Shown here piece after piece: positions 5,293 through 12,501 of a DNA stretch of 13,149 nt. Location: the NCBI GenBank assembly GCA_003695605.1, contig RFIK01000051.1, positions 1 to 13,149 of the forward strand, written 5' to 3'. How positions within the stretch are numbered: the stretch's first letter is position 1; every line of letters begins with the position of its first letter. The notes beneath the pieces are model-generated. The model had not been told where the DNA came from, searched no databases, and saw only the letters and a list, made by a program, of their open reading frames with translations. The stretch is from Chlorobiota bacterium. Lineage in GTDB: Bacteria; Bacteroidota; Ignavibacteria; Kapaibacteriales; NICIL-2. The position numbers and the translations under genes are program-made.

Positions 5293-7167
5293 ATGGGCCA
5301 ACCTTCTGGTACACCCAGACGCGCACTCCGAATTCTCTGCATCGAGGATCATCCACTCGACCGCCAAATTTTGGCGCGGCAGCTCAGCGAGTCGAGTGTT
5401 TGGGATGATTGTGCGTTCGATATTCACTTTGCCTCGACACTTGGGGAAGCGGTGATGTCTGTACGCACTCAAGAGCCAGACATCTGCATTGTTGATCTCT
5501 ACCTGCCTGACAGCCACGGCATCGAAACGCTCCATGCGCTCCGCCGGATCCTGCCACACTGCGCAATCGTCGTCGTTACCGCTGATGATGATCCCGGGAT
5601 GCTGCGTCACGCGATCTATGCGAATGTGCAGGGTTACTTGGTCAAAGGAGAGTACTCTGCGCCAGCGCTTCTTCGGACGCTCCTTGCCGCATGGGAGCGT
5701 GCGCAGTTGGAACGCCAACTTGCAGAAGCTACCGACCAGCTTCGCCAGTCGCAAGCGCAGTATCGGGCGCTCCTGGAGTTCCTTCCCGATGCAGTGATCA
5801 TGACCGATGCTACCGGTCGCATCCTCTACCTCAATGCTGCAGCACAGGAACTGCTCGGTCGTTCGAGCGGTGAACTAGTTGGTGAAGAACTCACTCGCCC
5901 GTCTGGAAGCACTGACTACTCCACCGATCTTGCAATTCCGCAGCGGGATGGACGGCTGCGCTACGCTGTGATGCGCTTGCAGCGAGCAATAGTTTCAGGG
6001 CAAGAGGTGATGATTTATTTTCTACACGACGTCACCGAACGCCGCCGTCGTGAGCAGGAACAGCTCGAACGGCAGCGTAACGATGTACTGGGAATGCTCG
6101 CCAGTGGGATTGCGCATGACATCAACAATCTTCTTTCGCCGATTCTGCTCGGTGTCCAGACCCTCCTACGCAGTGCCTCAGATGAACGGACGCGAAAGGT
6201 TCTCGGTATGATCGAGCAATCGGCAAGGCGTGGGGCAGAGCTTGTCCGTCAAGTGCTCAGCTTCGCACGCTCGCAAGACATCCGCCGTGAACCTATCCAT
6301 CCAGCTGATCTCCTCCGGGAAGTGGTTCGCTCGTTCCGCTCGATCCTTGCACCAACGATTGCCCTGGTAGTGAACGAACCCGACCCGGATATTCCACCAA
6401 TCATTGCCGATCGTGCTCAAGTGTTGCAAGCGCTGTCGAATCTCGTTTCGAATGCAGCCGATGAACTCCACGAACGAGGCGGAACAATCACTCTGACTGC
6501 ATACCGTGCAATGCCAGATGATCCGCGGCTCAGTGCCAGAGGACTCAGCGATGGTGCATACGTTGTCTTCGATGTCGCCGATAGCGGAGATGGCATTCCA
6601 ACGGAGATTCTCCCGACGATGTTCGATCCTTTTGTCACCACCAAGCCCAATCGTGCAGGACTTGGCCTTTACACCGTGCTCACGATCGTCAAGCGTCATC
6701 GAGGTACCATTGATGTGGAAAGCAGTGCAGCAGGGACACGGGTGAGTCTTTTCTTTCCCATCAGTCAAGGGCCTCCTGTGGGAAAAACCGCAGTGCTCGT
6801 CGTCACGCCGAGTGCAACTGTGCGGAATCTTGTCACTGCCACGCTCGAAGACGCCGGGTACACAGTTCTCGAAGCAGCATCGCCTGCAGAGGCACTTGCC
6901 ACGTTCATTGGAAATGCCAGCAGTGTTGACATCGTGTTGGCTGATGATGCCGACAGCGTCCCATTTCCCCTCGATAAGCTTCGGGCGATGAAAGAACTCA
7001 AGCCAGAACTCCGAATCATCCTTCTCTGCAGTCTCTTGGAGCGGCGGTCGCTTGCTGAGCTGGAGGAAAAAGTCGTCGCTGCATTCCTGGCAAAGCCGTT
7101 TACGGACACCATGCTTCTTGAGACACTCGGCATGGTGCAACGCAGCAGTCACCCACCAACCGTGTAA
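5293..7167 (+). CDS. Hybrid sensor histidine kinase: receiver-PAS-HisKA-HATPase-degenerate receiver
   Basis: A 624-residue signalling protein with no membrane segment, so probably cytoplasmic. In order: an N-terminal receiver at about 11-130 with acidic pair E18/D19, phospho-acceptor D68 (IVDLYLP), T96 and K118; a coiled-coil linker near 135-158; a PAS domain at about 155-250 (LLEFLPDAVIMTDATGRI); HisKA with H275 in SGIAHDINNLLSP; HATPase with N-box N387 (NLVSNAADEL), G1 DSGDG at 430-434, F-box FDPFVTTK and G2 AGLGLYT near 455-461; and a C-terminal receiver-like domain at about 498-618. That last domain reads VLVVTPS where DD is expected, while D551 and K601 (AKPF) remain. The protein is thus a receiver-fed kinase. 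It starts one base after the XRE-cupin stop (TAA-T-ATG). The input signal and cognate response regulator are not in the window. Confidence 0.93.
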   Translation: MGQPSGTPRRALRILCIEDHPLDRQILARQLSESSVWDDCAFDIHFASTLGEAVMSVRTQEPDICIVDLYLPDSHGIETLHALRRILPHCAIVVVTADDDPGMLRHAIYANVQGYLVKGEYSAPALLRTLLAAWERAQLERQLAEATDQLRQSQAQYRALLEFLPDAVIMTDATGRILYLNAAAQELLGRSSGELVGEELTRPSGSTDYSTDLAIPQRDGRLRYAVMRLQRAIVSGQEVMIYFLHDVTERRRREQEQLERQRNDVLGMLASGIAHDINNLLSPILLGVQTLLRSASDERTRKVLGMIEQSARRGAELVRQVLSFARSQDIRREPIHPADLLREVVRSFRSILAPTIALVVNEPDPDIPPIIADRAQVLQALSNLVSNAADELHERGGTITLTAYRAMPDDPRLSARGLSDGAYVVFDVADSGDGIPTEILPTMFDPFVTTKPNRAGLGLYTVLTIVKRHRGTIDVESSAAGTRVSLFFPISQGPPVGKTAVLVVTPSATVRNLVTATLEDAGYTVLEAASPAEALATFIGNASSVDIVLADDADSVPFPLDKLRAMKELKPELRIILLCSLLERRSLAELEEKVVAAFLAKPFTDTMLLETLGMVQRSSHPPTV

Positions 7168-7172
7168 CTTTG
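7165..7172 (+). promoter_or_regulatory. Candidate -7 promoter box (TAACTTTG) for pruA
   Basis: TAACTTTG is a full TAnnTTTG match; its first three bases are the TAA stop of the kinase gene. It ends 35 bases before the pruA GTG, implying a short leader of roughly 28 bases. No clear -33 partner is visible. Confidence 0.42.
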
Positions 7173-7206
7173 CAGCGCGAAGTAGAACCCATCACCATGC
7201 ACTCCA

Positions 7207-8754
7207 GTGAAAGAGTTCCGCAACGAACCTATCCTCGATTTTACCAATCCGACCAATCTCCGCAAGCAGCGTGCAGCACTCGAACGCGTTCGCACGCAGT
7301 TCGGCACAGAGTATCCGAACATTGTCGGCGGAAGAAAACTCTTCACCGAAGCGAAAACCCTCTCGCGCAATCCTGCTCATCCGAACGAAGTGATCGGTGT
7401 CTTCCAGAAAAGCGGCACCGAACATGCCGAACAAGCAATCAACGCAGCGCTCAAGGCGTTCGAGTCGTGGAAGAACGTTCCACCGAAGCAACGTGCACAG
7501 TACCTGTTCAAGGCTGCGCGAGAAATTCGTCGGCGCCGTTTCGAGATCAACGCCTGGATGATCAGCGAGGTTGGAAAAAACTACACCGAAGCCGATGCCG
7601 ATACCTGTGAGGCAATTGACTTCCTCGAATTCTACGGACGCGAGATGCTCCGCTACGGCCAACCCCAGCCCGTTACTCCCGTGCCAGGCGAAGCCAACGA
7701 ACTGTTCTACATTCCGCTTGGTGTTGGAATTATTCTGCCGCCGTGGAATTTTCCGTTCGCAATCTTAGTCGGAATGACCAGCGCTGCACTTGTGACCGGT
7801 AACACTGTCGTGCTCAAGCCCTCGAGTGATTCGCCGATGATGGGATGGCTCTTTGCGGACATCATGCGTTCGGTTGGGCTGCCCGATGGGGTGCTCAACT
7901 TCCTCGTCGCCAGCGGTGCCGAGGCAGGCGATTACCTGGTCGCGCATCCGAAGACACGCTTCATCGCGTTTACTGGTTCGATGGAGGTTGGCTTGCACAT
8001 CAACGAGCTGGCGGCAAAGCCGCAGCCTGGGCAAATCTGGATCAAGCGGGTCATCGCCGAGATGGGCGGCAAGGATGCGATCATCGTTGATAGCGAAGCA
8101 GATCTCGACGCAGCCGTTCAGGGTGTGGTGATCTCTGCATTCGGATTCCAAGGGCAAAAATGCTCGGCGTGCTCGCGCGCTATTGTCGATCGTGCCGTTT
8201 ACAAAGAGTTCGTTGCAAAGCTTCGCGATGCTGTTGCAGCGCTCCGTGTCGGTCCGCCGGAGGAGAATTTCCCCGTTGGGCCAGTGGTCAACGAGCGGCA
8301 GAAGAATACGATCCTGCGCTACATCGAGATTGGCAAGCAAGAAGGCAAGCTCCTCATCGGCGGTAACGCGATTGACGACCCAAGCGGTGGCTACTACATG
8401 GAACCGACGGTGTTCATCGATGTCAAGCCTGATGCACGAATTGCCCAAGAGGAGATCTTCGGCCCTGTGCTTGCAGTGATCAAAGCGCGCGACTTCAACG
8501 ATGCACTCCGCATCGCCAATGGCACAATCTACGGTCTGACCGGCGCAGTCTATTCGCGCAATCGCCACAAGCTCGAACGCGCGCGGGTGGAATTCCACGT
8601 TGGCAATCTCTACTTTAACCGCAAGTGCACTGGAGCACTCGTCGGCGGCCATCCCTTCGGTGGATTCAACATGAGTGGGACTGATTCGAAGGCAGGCGGA
8701 CGCGATTACCTCTTGCTGTTCTTACAGGCAAAGAGTGTCTCGCGAAAACTATAG
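7207..8754 (+). CDS. pruA: L-glutamate gamma-semialdehyde (1-pyrroline-5-carboxylate) dehydrogenase
   Basis: Oxidises glutamate semialdehyde to glutamate with NAD+, the second step of proline catabolism, in the cytoplasm. The 515-residue protein matches the monofunctional PruA/RocA type from end to end: N-terminal FRNEP followed by DFTNP, PPWNFPF with N181, FTGS at 255-258, general base E285 in AEMGGKD, nucleophile C319 in FQGQKCSACSR, EEIFGP, and the C-terminal HPFGGFNMSGTDSKAGG. These catalytic positions lie close to those of Thermus P5C dehydrogenase. The start is GTG: an in-frame TAG at 7183-7185 leaves no upstream alternative, and the KEFRNEP N terminus is that of the family. No Shine-Dalgarno is seen. 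It stands alone between a kinase gene and a convergent PASTA gene (6-base overlap); the partner proline dehydrogenase is not in this window. Confidence 0.97.
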   Translation: MKEFRNEPILDFTNPTNLRKQRAALERVRTQFGTEYPNIVGGRKLFTEAKTLSRNPAHPNEVIGVFQKSGTEHAEQAINAALKAFESWKNVPPKQRAQYLFKAAREIRRRRFEINAWMISEVGKNYTEADADTCEAIDFLEFYGREMLRYGQPQPVTPVPGEANELFYIPLGVGIILPPWNFPFAILVGMTSAALVTGNTVVLKPSSDSPMMGWLFADIMRSVGLPDGVLNFLVASGAEAGDYLVAHPKTRFIAFTGSMEVGLHINELAAKPQPGQIWIKRVIAEMGGKDAIIVDSEADLDAAVQGVVISAFGFQGQKCSACSRAIVDRAVYKEFVAKLRDAVAALRVGPPEENFPVGPVVNERQKNTILRYIEIGKQEGKLLIGGNAIDDPSGGYYMEPTVFIDVKPDARIAQEEIFGPVLAVIKARDFNDALRIANGTIYGLTGAVYSRNRHKLERARVEFHVGNLYFNRKCTGALVGGHPFGGFNMSGTDSKAGGRDYLLLFLQAKSVSRKL

Positions 8755-9495
8755 GTCCGATGCAACCCACAGGCGTATCGGCGTCGAACGTGGCACCCGG
8801 CTCCCAGCTGCAGGTTCCTGCCGGAGGACAGTGCCAGGTGCAAAAGTTCCATCGCGCTGCAGGACTACTTCGCCGAGTGCAAGTTCAGCTTCTGCGAGCA
8901 ACGACTCTGCTTCCTCGCGGCTTCGGTAGAGGACGTTCGGCACGACGACCGTCTGCGCAGTGTCCTGACAGAGGACGAGCGCTACGCTTGACCCGATGCG
9001 GACACGTGCGCCCGGTGGTGGAATCTGTTCGACAATCCCGCCGGGCAGTGAGAGCTCACACGGTGTGGTCTGCACATTCCCCAATTGTAGTCCCAACCGA
9101 ATGAGCGCAACCTGTGCTTCGCGGAGAGTCATTCCCAAAAGTGACGGCAGTGCGACGGTTTCCTCGCCACGGCTGACGACAAGATATACCCGCCGACCCT
9201 GGCGAACAGTCGCGCCAGGATATGGTGATTGCAGGACGACGCGTCCCGCCGGTTGCGTGGAGTCGTACTGCTGCTGGATGTCTTGCACGACAAGGCCCTG
9301 TTGGTTGAGCAACGCAACAGCGTGTTCTTGCGCCATGCCTATGACGCTTGGCATAGTGACCGTTCGGCGGCTATGGATGGCAAGCGGCATGATGACTTGG
9401 TCGAGCAGGATGAGTGCACCGATCGCAGTGAGGGATACGATTGCGAGTGTGCGCTTCCATCGACTACGGAAAAATTCCTGGAGGTACGCTTTCAT
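8749..9495 (-). CDS. Membrane-anchored protein with three PASTA domains and no kinase
   Basis: A 248-residue protein with a basic cytoplasmic N terminus, one membrane segment at about 16-38, and three tandem PASTA domains at about 45-109, 112-177 and 182-246. Each carries the V-P-x-V-x-G-x-x-x-x-x-A pattern or a close variant (VTMPSVIGMAQEHAVALL; VALPSLLGMTLREAQVAL; VVVPNVLYRSREEAESLL) and a Q/P-P-P-G-turn such as QIPPPGARV. PASTA domains bind uncross-linked peptidoglycan or support protein contacts in PknB-type kinases and class B penicillin-binding proteins; here no catalytic domain is attached. The likely place is the periplasmic face of the inner membrane, near cell-wall synthesis. The ATG at 9495 starts right before the basic-hydrophobic anchor. 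It overlaps pruA tail to tail by six bases and is divergent from the metallophosphoesterase gene. Confidence 0.88.
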   Translation of the reverse strand: MKAYLQEFFRSRWKRTLAIVSLTAIGALILLDQVIMPLAIHSRRTVTMPSVIGMAQEHAVALLNQQGLVVQDIQQQYDSTQPAGRVVLQSPYPGATVRQGRRVYLVVSRGEETVALPSLLGMTLREAQVALIRLGLQLGNVQTTPCELSLPGGIVEQIPPPGARVRIGSSVALVLCQDTAQTVVVPNVLYRSREEAESLLAEAELALGEVVLQRDGTFAPGTVLRQEPAAGSRVPRSTPIRLWVASDL

Positions 9496-9528
9496 GGAGT
9501 TGCGGGATTCGTCTCAAATCAAAGCGCG

Positions 9529-9536
9529 CAAACATA
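9529..9536 (-). promoter_or_regulatory. Candidate -7 promoter box (TATGTTTG) for the PASTA gene
   Basis: On the minus strand TATGTTTG is a full TAnnTTTG match ending 34 bases before the ATG at 9495, within the 59-base divergent gap. I see no comparable box for the metallophosphoesterase gene on the other side. Confidence 0.42.
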
Positions 9537-9554
9537 GCACTTCCAGCTCGTGGT

Positions 9555-10712
9555 ATGCCTGACGCACGGGATTACATCATCGTTGCCGGCGTCACTGTTG
9601 CAGCAGCACTTGCCGTGCTTAGTGGATCGCTTTTTGTACTGTGGCGCGCCAAATGGCGTATCGAGTTCATCGTTGGTTGCGGAGCAGTGTTGGTTGTCGC
9701 TGCGGTGCTCAGCTACTGGTTACTCTGGTACAAAGCCTCGCCGCCCGCTATGGTCCGCACGGTGGCACTTGCGGGGTGGGTGTGCGCGGGTACACTCGGT
9801 GTCTGGCTGATGGTACGTGCTCTGGGGGAGATGCCCAGTGGTAGTCGCCACCATTCGATCCAAGCGGAGCGACGTCGGCTGGTGCGCAACGGGATTGCCG
9901 TAGTAGCGGGAGTTGCGGTCGGTCGTACCATCGCCGCATATGATCCAGCTGATGTCACTATCGAACAGCATGAGTGTGTGCTACCAGAACTTCCGCGCTC
10001 GGCCGATGGAATGCGTGTTGTCCTCATCGGCGATCTCCATGCGGGGCCGTTTCTCGAACCGAAGCATTTGGCGTACTACATCGAGTGCATCCGTCGTCAG
10101 TCACCAGATCTCTGCGTCATTGTGGGAGATTTCATTACCGCTAGCGCAAGCGACTTCCGCGATTTCTGCCGTCCGATGCGGGAGTTGACCGCACCGCTGG
10201 GCGTCTATGCAGTACTTGGCAACCACGACTACTTCAATGGCGCAGCACCCACACTGAGTCGGATGCTCAACGATTGTGGCGTGGTGCTGCTCGATGACCA
10301 AACCGTCGCACTCGATGGCATCGAGCTTTTCGGCATCAGCGATCATCAGCGGCAGGCAGCACTGCTGGCGGCAAGCGGTGTAGAGCGCTCGTCGTTGATG
10401 GAACAGCTTGGTCAGTCCGCATGCCCGATCGTGCTTGTGCACCGTCCGTTCGTCTTTGATGCGCTGGCGGCGATCAATCCACGATCGCTCGTTTTGGCAG
10501 GACACACCCACGGCGGACAGCTTGCACTCGAGCTTGGTTCCAACCAACACTTGACACTGACGCAACTTTTTTCGCCCTATGTTCGTGGTTGGTACCACCG
10601 GGGTAGTGCCCATCTGTACGTGACGCGCGGGCTTGGAACGATTGGTGTTCCGCTCCGCATTGGTTCGCCACCAGAAATCACAACTATCGTTTTGCGCTCC
10701 CATGCAGCCTGA
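9555..10712 (+). CDS. Membrane-bound metallophosphoesterase (YkuE/YaeI-like)
   Basis: A 385-residue calcineurin-type phosphoesterase. The N-terminal 125 residues carry three or four hydrophobic segments (about 8-29, 37-58, 66-90 and 112-125). The catalytic domain follows with all five metal motifs: GDLHAG (D160, H162), GDF (D192), GNHD (222-225), LVHRP (H296) and GHTHGGQ (316-322). Family members remove phosphate from lipid or nucleotide substrates; YkuE/YaeI-like proteins are associated with the envelope. The start MPDARDY at 9555 is chosen because it directly precedes the first membrane helix, while the frame further upstream runs antisense through the PASTA gene. The gene's last 11 bases overlap the start of the nrnA-like gene, so the two are likely translated together. 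The substrate is not evident. Confidence 0.9.
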   Translation: MPDARDYIIVAGVTVAAALAVLSGSLFVLWRAKWRIEFIVGCGAVLVVAAVLSYWLLWYKASPPAMVRTVALAGWVCAGTLGVWLMVRALGEMPSGSRHHSIQAERRRLVRNGIAVVAGVAVGRTIAAYDPADVTIEQHECVLPELPRSADGMRVVLIGDLHAGPFLEPKHLAYYIECIRRQSPDLCVIVGDFITASASDFRDFCRPMRELTAPLGVYAVLGNHDYFNGAAPTLSRMLNDCGVVLLDDQTVALDGIELFGISDHQRQAALLAASGVERSSLMEQLGQSACPIVLVHRPFVFDALAAINPRSLVLAGHTHGGQLALELGSNQHLTLTQLFSPYVRGWYHRGSAHLYVTRGLGTIGVPLRIGSPPEITTIVLRSHAA

Positions 10713-11727
10713 AGAGTTCGCACGCTACCGCGATGCAGCAAGAGCAATTGCAGCAATACTTTCGTCTGGCAATCGGATCGTGCTTACAACCCACGTTCGC
10801 CCCGATGGGGACGCACTTGGCTCGGTGTTGGGTTTAGGGAATGCGCTCAGTGCAGTGGGAAAACAGCCGCAGCTTATTCTCCCGTCACCAATTCCTGCGT
10901 CGCTTGGCTTTCTCCCTGGAAGCAGTGCACTTGAAGTGTACGATTCCAGCAAACACAACGCGTTGATTGCGACTGCTGACGTCATCGTGTGCCTTGACTT
11001 CAACGTACTCAATCGTCTCGATGTGATGGCGCCTGCCGTTGCTGCATCGCCAGCAGCACGGCTGCTTGTTGATCATCACCTTGAGCCGGAGCCAGGTTTT
11101 CATGCGATGCTGTGGGATACCGAGGTTGCCTCGACTGCGGAGCTTGTTTTTGCACTCTTGTTGCTTGAATTCCCCGGTGTGTTCAGTGCAGCAGTGGCAA
11201 CGCCACTCTACACCGGGATTCTGACTGATACGGGGAATTTCCGCTTTCCGCGAACGACCGCGCGGACGCACCGTATCGTGGCAGCGCTCATCGAGTATGG
11301 CGCCGATCCTGTTGCAATCGCCGAAGCACTCTACGACCAAAATTCGCCGGCACGATTGCGTTTGCTCGGTGAGGTCCTTCGGCAGGTGGAGATTCACTGC
11401 GATGGAGCGTGCGTGCTGCTGCAACTTCGCCGGAAGGACGTGCTCGATGCAGGCGCCTGCGAGGATGATACTGAAGGCTTCGTCCAGCACACGCTCACTG
11501 TTGCAGGTGCTCAAGTTGGCGTTTTCATCAGCGAATTGCTCGATGGCAGTGATGGAGTGAAAGTCTCTCTTCGCTCGAAAGGAACGTTCGATGTTGCCCG
11601 TATTGCGGAAGAGCTTGGAGGTGGGGGACACCGCAACGCTGCCGGTGCAGTGCTGAAAGGAGTTCCACTGGATGCGGTGCGCCAGCGCGTGCTTATGATG
11701 GTGGAGGCTTCGCTCCACACGGAGTAG
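10702..11727 (+). CDS. nrnA: DHH-family phosphoesterase, NrnA-type oligoribonuclease/pAp phosphatase
   Basis: A 341-residue cytoplasmic enzyme of the DHH-DHHA1 family. NrnA-type members degrade very short RNAs (2-5 nt) and dephosphorylate 3'-phosphoadenosine 5'-phosphate; some also cleave pApA, the product of c-di-AMP hydrolysis. The motifs are complete: THVRPDGDALGS (H31, D35, D37), CLDFN (D99), VDHHL (124-126), LTDTGNF (D176), and the DHHA1 substrate loop GGGGHRNAAG at 306-315. Family length is about 310-340 residues. The ATG at 10702 overlaps the phosphoesterase stop by 11 bases; the frame upstream of it is a shadow of that gene. Its stop codon abuts the stop codon of the opposing motA with no base between. 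Specificity among RNA, pAp and pApA cannot be settled from sequence. Confidence 0.92.
   Translation: MQPEEFARYRDAARAIAAILSSGNRIVLTTHVRPDGDALGSVLGLGNALSAVGKQPQLILPSPIPASLGFLPGSSALEVYDSSKHNALIATADVIVCLDFNVLNRLDVMAPAVAASPAARLLVDHHLEPEPGFHAMLWDTEVASTAELVFALLLLEFPGVFSAAVATPLYTGILTDTGNFRFPRTTARTHRIVAALIEYGADPVAIAEALYDQNSPARLRLLGEVLRQVEIHCDGACVLLQLRRKDVLDAGACEDDTEGFVQHTLTVAGAQVGVFISELLDGSDGVKVSLRSKGTFDVARIAEELGGGGHRNAAGAVLKGVPLDAVRQRVLMMVEASLHTE
11701..11718. other. Hairpin-forming inverted repeat near the nrnA/motA convergent junction
   Basis: GTGGAG-gcttcg-CTCCAC is a perfect 6-base stem with a 6-base loop, inside the end of nrnA just before the abutting motA stop. There is no T-run on either side, so a classic intrinsic terminator is not supported; it could still slow transcription from either direction. 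Confidence 0.25.
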
Positions 11728-12501
11728 TCACTGGCGGAGAAGTTGATTGCGGCGCTCCTGGGGCAAGAGCATCGCAAGACGGTAGCGCATCAATAGTGGT
11801 GTGATTCCCTCGGCGGCATAGCGAGCTGCTTGGATGTGGAGCCGATCGAGCGCGCGTTCGTCGTCGAGAGCAACCTGGAGTCGCTGCGCAAGCGGGAGCC
11901 ACAGGAAGTTTGCCGTCACCAATCCCCAGAGCGTCGCGCTAAATGCAAATCCGATTCGCTGGAGCAAGTGCGCAGGGTCAGCCGCCGTGCTGCCGAGCGC
12001 TGCTGCAAGACCGATGACCGTCCCGATGATGCCCATCGTCGGTGCATACCCTGCAAGACGCCGGTAAAACGCGATCGCCTGCTCGATGCTACGGTGGCGT
12101 GTTTGGACGAGTTCTTCCGCTAATGCAACGATGGATGCAGCGTCGAGCCCATCAGCACAGAGCTCGGCGATCGCTGCAACAGTATCGCTTGGTGCCGAGG
12201 ATGCTGCCACCTTTAGCCCGCTAATACCTTCATGGCGCCATCGCAGAGCGAGCTGGAGCCACCACTCGGCAAGCACAAGTTCATCGGCTCTGGGTTTGAC
12301 GATTGCTCCGGTCCATCGAAGAGCGGTCAGTACTTGTTGTGGTGAACTGGATTCGACCGTTGCCAGGATGCTCCCACCGAAGACGATGGCAAGTGCTTCT
12401 GGATTCCAGAGAAATGCGATGGTACCTGTTGCCAGCGCAGCCACCGCTGCAACGAGCAGGATACCGATGCCAAGTGCAAGGAACGTTGTCAGTCGGCTCA
12501 T
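11728..12501 (-). CDS. motA: Flagellar motor stator protein MotA
   Basis: MotA forms, with MotB, the ion channel that drives flagellar rotation at the inner membrane. This 257-residue protein has the MotA layout: hydrophobic segments at about 5-25 and 30-50 (IVFGGSILATV), a long cytoplasmic loop to about 150, then GYAPTMGIIGTVIGL (151-165) and TLWGLVTANFLWLPLA (190-205). The two conserved prolines are P154 and P203. In the torque-generating loop R89 occupies the place of E. coli R90, but K97 stands where E98 is expected. A 4-base ATGA overlap couples it to flgL upstream. No motB follows: the stop abuts the convergent nrnA stop. A distant ExbB/TolQ relative is less likely given the loop length and the flagellar neighbour. 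Confidence 0.9.
   Translation of the reverse strand: MSRLTTFLALGIGILLVAAVAALATGTIAFLWNPEALAIVFGGSILATVESSSPQQVLTALRWTGAIVKPRADELVLAEWWLQLALRWRHEGISGLKVAASSAPSDTVAAIAELCADGLDAASIVALAEELVQTRHRSIEQAIAFYRRLAGYAPTMGIIGTVIGLAAALGSTAADPAHLLQRIGFAFSATLWGLVTANFLWLPLAQRLQVALDDERALDRLHIQAARYAAEGITPLLMRYRLAMLLPQERRNQLLRQ

Noticed and set aside
6178..7152. 324-codon open frame antisense to the histidine kinase
   Set aside because: Translation has no recognisable domain and is rich in Cys/His/Arg as expected for an antisense shadow; the plus-strand kinase has complete motifs over the same bases.
7197..7199. ATG just upstream of pruA as its start
   Set aside because: It is out of frame with pruA; an in-frame TAG at 7183-7185 leaves GTG at 7207 as the only fitting start.
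7765..8652. 295-codon open frame antisense to pruA
   Set aside because: It lies wholly within pruA, which is conserved end to end with both catalytic residues; the antisense product has no family resemblance.
10885..11718. 277-codon open frame antisense to nrnA
   Set aside because: Shadow of nrnA codon usage; no domain recognised and no start context of its own.
11701..11718. Intrinsic terminator at the nrnA/motA junction
   Set aside because: The hairpin is perfect but only six base pairs and has no T-run on either strand; kept only as a structural feature of low confidence.
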